A stretch of 64,000 bases of DNA from Lutibacter litoralis (GTDB taxonomy: Bacteria > Bacteroidota > Bacteroidia > Flavobacteriales > Flavobacteriaceae): NCBI RefSeq assembly GCF_014646675.1, contig NZ_BMNS01000001.1, positions 366,212-430,211 of the forward strand. Reading direction: 5' to 3'. The notes under the pieces are model-generated. The model was given only the letters and a program-made list of their open reading frames with translations, ran no database searches and was not told the origin of the DNA. Made by a program: the position numbers and the translations under genes. Every line of letters starts with the position of its first letter. The first letter of the stretch is position 1. This document shows positions 35,383-44,335 of this stretch, one piece after another.

Positions 35383-38300
35383 ATGGGTTTAAATTACTTT
35401 TTTTATTCAATCAAAAAAGAACATTTTTTACATTTTATTGTTTTAGTAACTACATTGATTTTCATACCAGAAATGGTAAATTCTCAAACACGAGGAGAGA
35501 AAAGCTCGTTTTCAAAAGATCTTTTATTTGAAAAAAAACTTTTGAATTTTAATTTAGACCAGTCTCCAACTATTGGTTCTTCTTCAAGAGTACAATTTTC
35601 ACAAACCATTTCAAATACAAATAATTCAGATATAGGGAATGGGGTAATAAAAGACATTCTAGGAGCTAGTGGAATTGACATACCCGATTGGCTTTCTAAT
35701 TTAACCGGAGGAGCAAGTTTTTTCTGCTCCGATATTACACCTGTTTTCAATGCTAGTGCTTCAATTAATGTTGGAGGATATTATCAAACAAAATCTGTTG
35801 GAACTTCAAATGTAGAAGTTATTTATCCTGTAAAAGTATTTGTTGAATTCCCAGAAGAAAACACTTTTGCTTGCGGTGATTTGATTAAAATTACCACATC
35901 ATATTCAATTCTTGAACCTACTAACAAAAATAAACTAAAGGTTACACCTCCGTTTATAACACAAGAAATAGGTGCGGTTTTAAATAACCTATCCTTTGAT
36001 GCAGAATTTGGGCTGGATGCTGAGGTTGGATTCGGTGTTAGTGTAGCCGGTGTAGAAATTTGCTCTAACAAATTATATTTTGATAAGAAAAAGTCTTTTT
36101 CCTTTAAACCAACAATTCCTAATTTACCTCCATTAGTTACAGTTTGTGAACAGGCTTTTGGGACTGGCGCTAATGAATCTTCATTACTATCTTGTAGTTC
36201 TCCAACTGAAGCCAAACCATTATTAAAATTGGGGCAATTTATTCTTGATGATTATAATAGTAGACATAATACCAAATATACTTTTGCTACTTTTCCAAAT
36301 ATAAATACAGTAGTAATTGCGCCACCTGATTTTGCTACATCATTAGATGCTCCAACTATTCCTGAATTAGAAGGGGTTTTCAAAAATACTCAGAGTTACC
36401 CTTTAACCTTTAGTAGTGATAATGAAGTTAAAAAATTAGTGTATTCTGGAAGTCAAAACGCGGTAAGTAAGATGTCTATAGACTTGATTTCATTTTTAGA
36501 TTATTCAAAAATTTCAACAAGTTACAGTCTTGGTAGCGGAGCAGGTATTGTAGATTTGGGTGATGTAGCTCCTGTTTTCACAATGAACCAACATATGAAT
36601 TTTGAATTTTCTCCAACCATAAATTTAACGATAGATTTAGGAGAGAGTATGAAATATGAAGTATTTAACAATGAAGACATTTCAGTAAGAAACGGAACAG
36701 GAAGACTTGTTGATATAGTTGCTGGTCAATATATTATGGCACAATTTCCTCAAAATTGTTCAACTCCAATAAATGCCAGTGGATCTTCCTATTTAAATGG
36801 AAATTTCAAATCTAAAATAACTCAAGATTATTACAAAAGTATTCAGTTGAAGTTTGGTGAAATAAAATTAAAAGATGTAATAGATCTAACAATATTAAAT
36901 AAAACAATTGGAAATTCAAAATTCGGTTCAAAAAGCATTGTTGATAGTAGTTTAATGCTTGAAACTAATCATTTTTCATTACCTTCTTTTGTTTTAGATC
37001 CAGAAGATCCAATTATAACTATTGATGATGTTACTATTGAAGATATGCGTAATTTGGGGAATGGAGAAAAAGCCATTGTTTATAAAGTTCAGGTTAGTAA
37101 TGGTGGTGATGTAAAACTAAATGATGTTCGTTTAGAATTGGATTTAGAAAAAACATTTAAAACAGCTAAAGCATATTCAGTTTCGTGCTTATTTAGTAAT
37201 GCTTTTTCAACCAATTTAAATTTTAACGGAAATGCAGAAAAAAATCTTTTAGGAAATGGAAACTCTTTAGAAATTGGAGAATCTAAATACGTAGAAATTT
37301 TAGTAAAAGTAAAACCTGAAATTGCAAAAGCAGGCTCAGGAGGCTGTTTTGATTCTGTTGATTATAGCACCTCATCAAAAGCATTTGCAATAAGTCCTAT
37401 TGGCACAGCTATTGAAAATAATTACAATCAATGTACAAAGACCACTACAGGAAAGGATATTATAGCAACTGCCGGTATGGGGGCAAGTGTAATTAATGAT
37501 ATTAACGATTATACTATTTACGGTTGGGATTTAGTTAAATTCGACAAACCTCATAAAACTTCTATGGGGAATATAGGTTCTAGTGGCGATGTTATTTTTG
37601 AAAATACTTCAAAACAAAATTCAGCTCCTACAATAATTATTGGTGATATTCAAGTTGGAAAACAGTTATTTATTCAAGGTGAATCTAAAATTGAAGCCGA
37701 CTATATTTTAATTTATGAAACTATAAAAATGCCTAATAAAAAAGGTGAATTTACACTAAATGGCACTTATATTGAAAACTCTAGTTGCGTTGCAACTCAA
37801 CCAATAATCACCTTAAATAGTCCAAAAGTTACAGGTAAAAATAAGGTTATAATAAGTAAAAATACTTTAAAAGTAATACCTCCAGGAAATTATAGAGAAA
37901 TTGTATTCTTTGAAGGCTCAGAAGCTGTTTTTACTAGTGGAATTTACAACATTGGAAGATTGGCCGTTTTAGGTAATAACACAAAGATACAGTACAATAT
38001 TTTAAGCCAAAAGGTGAGGTTAAATATTGATACTTGGCAAATAAATGGTAAAAATATTCAAATGAATTTAACAAATGGCAATGTTAATAATGTAATTTAC
38101 AATTACTCTGGAAAACAGCCTATTTCATTTAATGCTTCAAATGTGAAAGGACGAATTTTTGCACCAAATGCTAAGGTTGAGTTTTCAGAATCAACAAGCA
38201 TGGAAGGTACTTGTTATGCTAAAACAGTGAATTTTAAAACAGGTTCTTATTTTATTGGAGCTAAATTCCTTAAAGAGTTAATAGTAAATCCAAATTGTCA

Positions 38301-38619
38301 AGATGTTTTAACTCCTAATAACGGAATATATGCAAAATCAAATCTAAACAGTTTTAGTTCACTTGTTAAAGAAGAAATCTTGAGTAAACAACTGTTTACA
38401 GTTAATGTATATCCAAACCCAACAAAAGATATTATTACTATTGAAGGAATGCCTAATAATTTAGAGGTTATTATTAAAGTATTTAACTCGATTGGACAAC
38501 TTATCTTACAACAAAAAAACAATTCTACAGTTGAAAGTATTAGCTTAGAAAGTCTACCTTCTGGTTTATATTATATTCATATTGAGGGTACAGATTCAAC
38601 TATCATAATAAAAGAATAA
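35383..38619 (+). CDS. Large secreted protein with type IX secretion (T9SS type A) sorting tail
   Basis: A surface or secreted protein of 1,078 residues. An N-terminal signal peptide (hydrophobic core FIVLVTTLIFIPEM, then VNSQ) directs export, and the C-terminal domain VYPNPTKDIITIEG to LPSGLYYIHIEG with a terminal IIIKE is the T9SS type A sorting signal. In between are a unique N-terminal region (Cys-poor, beta-rich) and a DUF11-like section about residues 545-655 (VYKVQVSNGGDVKLNDVRLE). A later part, GNIGSSGDVIFEN to about residue 970, looks like a parallel-beta or filamentous region. No enzyme motif was seen; an adhesin or surface-layer role is possible. Confidence 0.88.
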   Translation: MGLNYFFYSIKKEHFLHFIVLVTTLIFIPEMVNSQTRGEKSSFSKDLLFEKKLLNFNLDQSPTIGSSSRVQFSQTISNTNNSDIGNGVIKDILGASGIDIPDWLSNLTGGASFFCSDITPVFNASASINVGGYYQTKSVGTSNVEVIYPVKVFVEFPEENTFACGDLIKITTSYSILEPTNKNKLKVTPPFITQEIGAVLNNLSFDAEFGLDAEVGFGVSVAGVEICSNKLYFDKKKSFSFKPTIPNLPPLVTVCEQAFGTGANESSLLSCSSPTEAKPLLKLGQFILDDYNSRHNTKYTFATFPNINTVVIAPPDFATSLDAPTIPELEGVFKNTQSYPLTFSSDNEVKKLVYSGSQNAVSKMSIDLISFLDYSKISTSYSLGSGAGIVDLGDVAPVFTMNQHMNFEFSPTINLTIDLGESMKYEVFNNEDISVRNGTGRLVDIVAGQYIMAQFPQNCSTPINASGSSYLNGNFKSKITQDYYKSIQLKFGEIKLKDVIDLTILNKTIGNSKFGSKSIVDSSLMLETNHFSLPSFVLDPEDPIITIDDVTIEDMRNLGNGEKAIVYKVQVSNGGDVKLNDVRLELDLEKTFKTAKAYSVSCLFSNAFSTNLNFNGNAEKNLLGNGNSLEIGESKYVEILVKVKPEIAKAGSGGCFDSVDYSTSSKAFAISPIGTAIENNYNQCTKTTTGKDIIATAGMGASVINDINDYTIYGWDLVKFDKPHKTSMGNIGSSGDVIFENTSKQNSAPTIIIGDIQVGKQLFIQGESKIEADYILIYETIKMPNKKGEFTLNGTYIENSSCVATQPIITLNSPKVTGKNKVIISKNTLKVIPPGNYREIVFFEGSEAVFTSGIYNIGRLAVLGNNTKIQYNILSQKVRLNIDTWQINGKNIQMNLTNGNVNNVIYNYSGKQPISFNASNVKGRIFAPNAKVEFSESTSMEGTCYAKTVNFKTGSYFIGAKFLKELIVNPNCQDVLTPNNGIYAKSNLNSFSSLVKEEILSKQLFTVNVYPNPTKDIITIEGMPNNLEVIIKVFNSIGQLILQQKNNSTVESISLESLPSGLYYIHIEGTDSTIIIKE

Positions 38620-38626
38620 ATTAACA

Positions 38627-38670
38627 AAAAGCGTTACAATAGTAGGTGCTACTTATTGTAACGCTTTATA
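38627..38670. terminator. Bidirectional terminator
   Basis: A 13-bp perfect stem AAGCGTTACAATA (38629-38641) pairs with TATTGTAACGCTT (38654-38666). It lies between the convergent T9SS gene and rlmF and carries A-rich and T-rich flanks, so it can serve both directions. Confidence 0.85.
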
Positions 38671-38683
38671 TTTTGGGCTATTT

Positions 38684-39562
38684 CTAGACTATAAAACTCC
38701 AGGCAACAATACGTGTAACTTTATTTCCTTGATGCATTGGAATTGTTTTAACTTTAGTAGCGCCTAATTTTTTTAATGAAGGAATCATACTTTCAGCATT
38801 TTCTTTTTTTGAAACCAATGTGGTGTACCAAAAACACTGTGTTTTAAACATAGAGCTTTCATATAGATAGGTATGTAAAAATGCCTTTTCACCACCTTTA
38901 TACCATAGTTCTTGTTGTTTACCGCTGAAATTTCTAGCTTCATCTGATTGTTTTCCCAATCCTTCTAATTTTCGAGCATTGGCTAGCATAGCTTCTTCTT
39001 GTGAACGATAAAAAGGTGGATTGCACATTGTTGCAGAAAATTTAGCTTCTTCATTTAAAATTCCCTGAAAAATTTGAGAAGCATCTTTCTGTTGTTTTAG
39101 TTTAATAACTTCAGAAAGTCCATTTTTTTTGATGATCTTTTCTGTCCTGTCTAACGATTTTTTATCAATATCGGTTCCAACAAAACTCCAATTAAATTCG
39201 GCATTACCCAATAAAGGATAAATACAATTTGCTCCAGCACCAATATCTAACACGTTTATATTGTTTTCTATGTCAGAACTTTTTAATAAGTCGTTTAAAT
39301 AATGAATATAATCTACACGTCCGGGAATTGGCGGACATAAATTATCATCAGGGAAATCCCAAAATTTAATATTGTAATATTTAAATAATAGCGCCGTGTT
39401 TATCGCCTTAACAGCTTTTGGATTAGCAAAATCTATCGTTTCAGTATTATAGGAATTTACAAATACAAAATCTTGCAATAGAGGGTAGGCCTCACATAAT
39501 TCTTTAAAATTATAACCTTTGTTATGTTTGTTATTTGGATGTAGATTGTTTTTAGGTGCCAT
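38684..39562 (-). CDS. rlmF: 23S rRNA (adenine1618-N6)-methyltransferase
   Basis: Adds a methyl group to A1618 of 23S rRNA during ribosome assembly, using SAM. The 292-residue protein shows LHPNNKHNKGYNFKELCEAY at the start, a Rossmann SAM loop VLDIGAGANCIYPLL, and MCNPPFYRSQEEA (N-P-P-F, catalytic motif of N6-adenine methylases). The GGEKAFLHTYLYESSMF block is diagnostic of RlmF. Convergent with the T9SS gene; divergent from the detoxification operon. Confidence 0.94.
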   Translation of the reverse strand: MAPKNNLHPNNKHNKGYNFKELCEAYPLLQDFVFVNSYNTETIDFANPKAVKAINTALLFKYYNIKFWDFPDDNLCPPIPGRVDYIHYLNDLLKSSDIENNINVLDIGAGANCIYPLLGNAEFNWSFVGTDIDKKSLDRTEKIIKKNGLSEVIKLKQQKDASQIFQGILNEEAKFSATMCNPPFYRSQEEAMLANARKLEGLGKQSDEARNFSGKQQELWYKGGEKAFLHTYLYESSMFKTQCFWYTTLVSKKENAESMIPSLKKLGATKVKTIPMHQGNKVTRIVAWSFIV

Positions 39563-39625
39563 ATTTTATATAAAGTGTAAAAGTACTATTTAAAACTTTA
39601 AGATAAATTTAATATTTACAAAGTG

Positions 39626-39639
39626 AATGAACGTTCGTT
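39626..39639. promoter_or_regulatory. Candidate TetR operator upstream of the detox operon
   Basis: An imperfect 14-bp dyad AATGAACGTTCGTT with the exact 8-bp core GAACGTTC (39629-39636) lies just upstream of the -7 element at 39657-39664. A palindrome of this size in this place fits autoregulation by the TetR protein encoded at 40079. Confidence 0.5.
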
Positions 39640-39656
39640 TTGTGAAAAAAATGCAC

Positions 39657-39664
39657 TATATTTG
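39657..39664 (+). promoter_or_regulatory. -7 promoter element of the detox operon
   Basis: TATATTTG, an exact TAnnTTTG, 21 bases before the ATG at 39685. Confidence 0.65.
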
Positions 39665-39684
39665 CACTTTATCAAAACAATCAT

Positions 39685-40086
39685 ATGAAATCAAAAACAA
39701 TTAAAATCTGGAATATTTTAAAAATAGTAATTGCATTATTTATGATATATGCAGGAATACAACATTTTATCAAACCAGCTTTTTTCATGCCTTTTGTTCC
39801 TGAATTTTTACCGTTAAAAACAACTATAATTTATGCATCGGGTGTTGCTGAAATTTTAGTGGGCGTACTTTTATTAATTAAAAAATATGCTAAAATTGGT
39901 GCTATTGGAATTCTTGTGTTGTTATTCCTTTTTTTACCAATTCATATTTGGGATGTTTTTGCAGAAGCACCAGCAATTGGAAGCCAAAAGGCTGCTTTAA
40001 TAAGGTTGCCTATTCAATTTTTACTAATTTTTATAGTGTGGAAAATAAAAAATAGCGTTTCAACTAACAATATTAATAATGGCTAA
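39685..40086 (+). CDS. DoxX-like membrane protein
   Basis: A 133-residue four-helix membrane protein of the DoxX/DoxD-like type. IVIALFMIYAGIQHFIKPAF is the family start motif, with G-x-x-H-F and a proline-rich loop, and VAEILVGVLLLIKKY follows. Family members accompany oxidoreductases of thiol, quinone or aldehyde stress, without a defined reaction. Its stop overlaps the TetR gene by 8 bases, so it is translationally coupled to the regulator. Confidence 0.86.
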   Translation: MKSKTIKIWNILKIVIALFMIYAGIQHFIKPAFFMPFVPEFLPLKTTIIYASGVAEILVGVLLLIKKYAKIGAIGILVLLFLFLPIHIWDVFAEAPAIGSQKAALIRLPIQFLLIFIVWKIKNSVSTNNINNG

Positions 40087-40657
40087 AAGAGTTAAAAGTA
40101 ACGAAAAAAGGATTGCCTTATTAAATGCAACTTTAAGTTTGGTTATAAATAATGGTTTTCATGCTGCACCTATGTCTAAAATTGCAAAATTAGCGGAAGT
40201 TTCGCCTGCGACTATTTATATTTATTTTGAAAATAAACAAGATTTAATCAATCAGTTGTATTTAGAAATAAAAGCATCATTTAGCAATCAAGCTTTTAAA
40301 AATTACGATGTTAATCAACCTATAAAAGAAAGCTTTCAACAAATTTGGTTCAATATTGCAAAATTTAAAATAAATAAAGTTGAAGAGGCTAATTTTTTAT
40401 CGCAATGTGACAATACTCCTATGATTGATGAGGAGAGCAGGCAAAAAGGATTAAAGCACTTGCAACCTTTGTTAGATTTATGGGAAAGAGGACAGCAAAA
40501 AGGCATTATAAAGTTAATTTCACCATATTTATTATATGCCTATACCATTTATCCATTGGCGTTTTTAACAACAATGCAACAAAACGATTCCTTTAAATTA
40601 ACTGAAAAAAATTTGAATGAAGCTTTTTTGGCAGCTTGGAACAGTATAAAAGTATAA
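40079..40657 (+). CDS. TetR/AcrR family transcriptional regulator
   Basis: A 192-residue dimeric repressor. The HTH is seen at residues 12-52: RIALLNATLSLVINNGFHAA, PMSKIAKLAEVSPATIYIYF and ENKQDLINQLY. The C-terminal helical domain (about residues 60-192) should bind an inducer. It lies inside the operon it likely controls, and a 14-bp palindrome at 39626 sits in the promoter. Inducer inferred to be an electrophile or aldehyde from the neighbours. Confidence 0.9.
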   Translation: MAKRVKSNEKRIALLNATLSLVINNGFHAAPMSKIAKLAEVSPATIYIYFENKQDLINQLYLEIKASFSNQAFKNYDVNQPIKESFQQIWFNIAKFKINKVEEANFLSQCDNTPMIDEESRQKGLKHLQPLLDLWERGQQKGIIKLISPYLLYAYTIYPLAFLTTMQQNDSFKLTEKNLNEAFLAAWNSIKV

Positions 40658-40659
40658 TT

Positions 40660-41319
40660 ATGGGAAAAACAGCAATTATCTTAGGGGCAACTGGGCTAAC
40701 TGGCGGAATTCTACTTCAAAAATTAATTGAAGATAAAAGGTATACAACGGTTAAATTATTTTCAAGAAATAAAATTGAGGGATTACCAATTAAAGTAAAA
40801 CAATTTATTGGAAATCTTCTTGAATTAGAAAACTTTAAAAAAGATTTTATAGCAGATGAAGTATTTTGTTGTATTGGAACTACAGCAAAAAAAACACCAG
40901 ACAAAACTGTTTATAAAGCTATTGATTATGGAATTCCTGTTGCAGCTGCAAAACTTTCAAAAGAAAACGGAATCAACACTTTTTTAGTTGTTTCTGCATT
41001 AGGAGCAAATGCAAATAGCAGTGTTTTTTATAATAAAACGAAAGGTGAGATGGAACAATCTGTTCTTTCAAAAAAAATTAAAAACACCTACATTTTACAA
41101 CCTTCAATAATTGAAGGAGACAGAAAAGAAACTAGAATTGGAGAAAAAATTGGATTGGTACTATTTAAAATATTCCAACCTTTATTCTTCGGAAAATTAA
41201 AAAAATATCAAATTACAGAAGCTGAACATATTGCACAAACAATGATCAACTTGGCAAATTCGACTTCAATAAAAAAAATAATAACATCTTCAAGTATCAA
41301 GTTACTTGCAAAAGTATAA
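40660..41319 (+). CDS. NAD(P)H-binding SDR-like oxidoreductase
   Basis: A 219-residue atypical short-chain dehydrogenase of the NmrA/HTATIP2-like group. TAIILGATGLTGGILLQKL is the Rossmann dinucleotide loop, and FYNKTKGEMEQSVL contains a Y-x-x-x-K. An in-frame TTG at 40636 lies inside the upstream gene and is rejected as start; the ATG is 2 bases after the TetR stop. Probably reduces a stress-derived carbonyl or acts as a redox sensor. Confidence 0.86.
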   Translation: MGKTAIILGATGLTGGILLQKLIEDKRYTTVKLFSRNKIEGLPIKVKQFIGNLLELENFKKDFIADEVFCCIGTTAKKTPDKTVYKAIDYGIPVAAAKLSKENGINTFLVVSALGANANSSVFYNKTKGEMEQSVLSKKIKNTYILQPSIIEGDRKETRIGEKIGLVLFKIFQPLFFGKLKKYQITEAEHIAQTMINLANSTSIKKIITSSSIKLLAKV

Positions 41320-41340
41320 CGTATTTAAACATCATATCAA

Positions 41341-41772
41341 ATGAAAAAATATTTTAATAAAACAAGTATCATTCAAAACATATCGAGAATTTTGTTAGGT
41401 GCTTTTATGCTCTATGCTGGAATAGGACACCTAACCTTCCTTAGGATAGAGTTTCAAGCACAAGTTCCAACTTGGATAACTACAGACAAAGGGTTTATGG
41501 ACTTTATTGTATTAGCATCAGGAGTGGTAGAAATTATTTTTGGTATACTAATGATTGTTGGAGGTAGATTAAAACTTAAAACAGGTATTGTGTTAGCAAT
41601 ATTCTTCATCCTTATTTTCCCTGGAAATATTAATCAATATGTAAATCAAATTGACTCTTTTGGCTTAAATACAGATAGGCAACGATTAATTAGGTTAATT
41701 TTTCAACCTGTTTTAATTATCTGGGCTTTGTGGTCTACGGGGGCACTTAAATATTTAACAAGAAAAAATTAA
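41341..41772 (+). CDS. DoxX family membrane protein
   Basis: A 143-residue four-helix membrane protein, second DoxX-type gene of this operon. Its first helix reads ISRILLGAFMLYAGIGHLTF, with the family's A-G-I-x-H, followed by DFIVLASGVVEIIFGILMIV. It may associate with membrane redox partners; this is inference from the family. It follows the SDR-like gene by 21 bases. Confidence 0.86.
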   Translation: MKKYFNKTSIIQNISRILLGAFMLYAGIGHLTFLRIEFQAQVPTWITTDKGFMDFIVLASGVVEIIFGILMIVGGRLKLKTGIVLAIFFILIFPGNINQYVNQIDSFGLNTDRQRLIRLIFQPVLIIWALWSTGALKYLTRKN

Positions 41773-41808
41773 AGAAATAGCAATAAATTAAAAAACAAAA
41801 ACAAAATT

Positions 41809-42441
41809 ATGGAATTATTAGATAAATTAAATTGGAGATACGCTGCAAAAGCAATGAATGGAGAAAAGGTATCAGAAGAAAAAATTGCTAATATTATTGA
41901 AGCTGCACGTTTAGCACCAACATCAAGTGGCTTACAACCTTTTGAAATAATTGTAGTGAAAAATCAAGCTATTAAAGAAGCTATTAAACCAGTTGCTTGG
42001 AACCAATCTATGATCACAGATTGTTCGCACTTATTGGTTTTTGCAGCTTGGGATACGTATACCGAAGATAGAATTAATAAAATGTTCGACTTAACAAATG
42101 AAGTACGTGGATTTAAAAATGAAGGCTGGGAAAACTACCGTCAAATGCTATTAGGTTCATATCCTCAGCAAGATGCAGAAGAGAATTTTAACCACGCAGC
42201 AAAACAGGCATATATTGCTTTTAGTGCGGCTATAATTGCAGCAGCTTATGAAGGAGTTGATTCAACTCCAATTGAAGGTTTTGATCCGGTTGAAGTTGAT
42301 AAAATTTTAGGCCTACGAGAAAAGGGATTACGTAGTTGTGTATTATTACCAATTGGCTATAGAGACACTGAAAAGGATTGGTTGGTAAACCTTCAAAAAG
42401 TTAGAAAATCTACTGAAGATTTGGTAACTGTAATTGAATAA
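41809..42441 (+). CDS. NAD(P)H-dependent nitroreductase/oxidoreductase (NfsB-like)
   Basis: A 210-residue FMN-dependent oxidoreductase of the nitroreductase family. LNWRYAAKAMNGEKVSEEKI is the NfsB/YdgI-type start, LEA-like APTSSGLQPFEIIVV forms the FMN pocket, and IGYRDTEKDW closes the domain. Such enzymes reduce nitro compounds, quinones or enones with NAD(P)H. Fits a detoxification role with its operon partners. Confidence 0.9.
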   Translation: MELLDKLNWRYAAKAMNGEKVSEEKIANIIEAARLAPTSSGLQPFEIIVVKNQAIKEAIKPVAWNQSMITDCSHLLVFAAWDTYTEDRINKMFDLTNEVRGFKNEGWENYRQMLLGSYPQQDAEENFNHAAKQAYIAFSAAIIAAAYEGVDSTPIEGFDPVEVDKILGLREKGLRSCVLLPIGYRDTEKDWLVNLQKVRKSTEDLVTVIE

Positions 42442-42467
42442 TTAATAAAACTTAAAAATTATATATT

Positions 42468-43628
42468 ATGAACAATTTTCAATATAAAAATCCGACTAAA
42501 ATTTTATTCGGAAAAGGACAAATAGAAAATATTGCTTCTGAAATTCCAGAAAACTCCAAAGTATTAATGCTTTTTGGTGGAGGAAGTATAAAAACAAATG
42601 GTGTTTATGAACAAGTTTCAAAAGCACTATCAAATTTTGAAGTGATTGAATTTGGCGGAATTCCTGCAAATCCAGAATACGATGTTTTAATGGAAGCTTT
42701 AGATATTATTAAAGCTGAAAAAATCACATTTTTACTAGCTGTTGGTGGAGGTTCTGTTATAGATGGAACCAAATTTTTATCCGCAGCAGCCTTATATGAA
42801 GGTGATGAGCCTTGGGATATTTTAAAAAATAGTATTAGAACTTTAAAAGGAATGCCTTTTGGTAGTGTACTTACTTTACCAGCAACAGGTTCTGAAATGA
42901 ATTCTGGTGCGGTAATTACAAGAGCTGAAACAAAAGAGAAATTTGCAATGGGTGGACCAGGATTATTTCCTCAATTTTCAGTGTTAGATCCAGAAGTTGT
43001 AAAATCTATTCCACAACGTCAAATTGCGAACGGGTTGGCAGATGCTTTTACGCATGTTTTAGAGCAATATATGACTTATTCTGTAGATGCTAAATTACAA
43101 GATAGAATTGCTGAAAGTATTTTACAAACTTTGATTGAAGTTGCGCCTGCAATTTTAAAAGATACTTCAGATTATAAAGCGGCATCAAACTTTATGTGGA
43201 GTTGTACTATGGCTTTAAACGGATTAATTCAGCAGGGAGTTCCAAGTGATTGGGCTGTACATATGATGGGGCACGAATTAACTGCTTTATTTGGAATAGA
43301 CCACGCCAGAACGTTGGCTATAATTGCTGAAAGTCATTACAAAGTAAATTTTGATGACAAAAAAGATAAATTAGCACAATATGCAGAACGTGTTTGGAAT
43401 GTTACAGAAGGAACTAAAGCAGAAATGGCAAAGGCTGGAATTGAAAAAACTACCAAGTTTTTCCATTCATTAGGAATAAAAACCAAACTATCTGAATACA
43501 CAGAAGATTACAAAGGAACAGCTCAAATAATTTCAAAACGTTTTGAAGAGCGTGGTTGGAAAGGTTTGGGCGAACACGGAAAAGTAACTCCGGAAACGGT
43601 TGAAAAAATTGTAGAAATGAGTTATTAA
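42468..43628 (+). CDS. Iron-containing alcohol dehydrogenase (YqhD/BdhA type)
   Basis: NADPH-dependent aldehyde reductase of 386 residues. The nucleotide loop is AVGGGSVIDGTKFLSAAA; metal ligands are seen in NGLADAFTHVLEQYM (Asp and His) and MMGHELTALFGIDHARTLAI (two His). The iron-dependent ADH pattern is intact. YqhD-type enzymes clear short-chain aldehydes such as acrolein or methylglyoxal. It is last in the operon and ends before a hairpin terminator. Confidence 0.93.
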   Translation: MNNFQYKNPTKILFGKGQIENIASEIPENSKVLMLFGGGSIKTNGVYEQVSKALSNFEVIEFGGIPANPEYDVLMEALDIIKAEKITFLLAVGGGSVIDGTKFLSAAALYEGDEPWDILKNSIRTLKGMPFGSVLTLPATGSEMNSGAVITRAETKEKFAMGGPGLFPQFSVLDPEVVKSIPQRQIANGLADAFTHVLEQYMTYSVDAKLQDRIAESILQTLIEVAPAILKDTSDYKAASNFMWSCTMALNGLIQQGVPSDWAVHMMGHELTALFGIDHARTLAIIAESHYKVNFDDKKDKLAQYAERVWNVTEGTKAEMAKAGIEKTTKFFHSLGIKTKLSEYTEDYKGTAQIISKRFEERGWKGLGEHGKVTPETVEKIVEMSY

Positions 43629-43651
43629 ATGGAAATATTAACATTATATAT

Positions 43652-43690
43652 AAAGCTCATTAATTAACTTTAGTGAGCTTTTCTTTTTTG
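43652..43690 (+). terminator. Terminator after the detox operon
   Basis: AAAGCTCA (43652-43659) pairs with TGAGCTTT (43674-43681), followed by a T-rich run. Confidence 0.75.
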
Positions 43691-43775
43691 TAAAAAAATA
43701 AATTTTACGTATATAGCTGATTGTTAAATATTTCATAATATAGTACTTTGTTTTGCATAGTACTATATTCTTACA

Positions 43776-43783
43776 TATATTTG
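43776..43783 (+). promoter_or_regulatory. -7 element of a 44-codon gene
   Basis: TATATTTG, with TTTG of the -33 box at 43752-43755, 20 bases upstream. Both boxes of the Bacteroidetes promoter are present. The next ATG is 31 bases downstream at 43814. Confidence 0.65.
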
Positions 43784-43813
43784 TGGTGTTATTAACTACT
43801 AACACAATTTATT

Positions 43814-43948
43814 ATGAAAACATTAGACACTATTATCGACATTTTTACAACACAAGAAAACAACCAATTAGAACCTAAAGGAAGATTTATTGATTTCCAA
43901 AGCTCAAAAAGATCTAGCTGGAATCGTAAAAGAAATTACGGCCTATAA
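43814..43948 (+). CDS. Small basic protein, 44 aa
   Basis: A short frame with a well-formed promoter upstream. The protein MKTLDTIIDIFTTQ..., then KGRFIDFQSSKRSSWNRKRN, is soluble, with an aliphatic N-terminal helix and an Arg/Lys/Ser-rich C-terminus. No family is recognised. The stop codon lies in the loop of a strong hairpin (43931-43960), so transcript end and reading frame end coincide. It could be a small regulatory protein or a leader-type transcript; only its translation and conservation could decide. Confidence 0.6.
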   Translation: MKTLDTIIDIFTTQENNQLEPKGRFIDFQSSKRSSWNRKRNYGL

Positions 43949-43960
43949 TCCGTAATTTCT
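43931..43960 (+). terminator. Hairpin overlapping the end of the 44-codon gene
   Basis: AGAAATTACGG (43931-43941) and CCGTAATTTCT (43950-43960) form a perfect 11-bp stem; the TAA stop is in the 8-base loop. The following T run is short. Confidence 0.7.
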
Positions 43961-44335
43961 TAATAATTCCAATTCTTTTTAAGAACGAGGTAGAAAGTTC
44001 TTCAAACAAAAAAACAACTAACAAAACTTAATTTTATATTGAAATGAGTTATTTTCAACTTTAGCTTGCTGAAAATGTTTTAGCATCGCATAAAAACTAA
44101 ATCAATTAAAATAAGTGGTACTTTACAGTTAATATGATTCAAAGAAACTAATTCAATTTTTTTGGATCATATTCATTTCTTATAACTTGTATTAATATGT
44201 CTTTATTAACCGGTTGAACTTATCACAAATTTGCACTTCACAAATATAGATTTCAATTAACTTTATTAGCAGAAAAGACCTTGACTTGGTTTTGTTTTAT
44301 TTCGTTTTAACTAAATTTGAAATAAAACTAAGTTT
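43961..44335. other. 375-bp gap before the GDPD lipoprotein gene
   Basis: AT-rich spacer with no protein-like frame. It ends with a weak upstream region of the next gene; no firm TAnnTTTG was seen. Nothing else is supported. Confidence 0.4.

Noticed and set aside
40636-40659. Extended start of the NAD(P)-binding protein at TTG 40636
   Set aside because: It lies within the coding end of the TetR gene; ATG 40660 follows the TetR stop by 2 bases.
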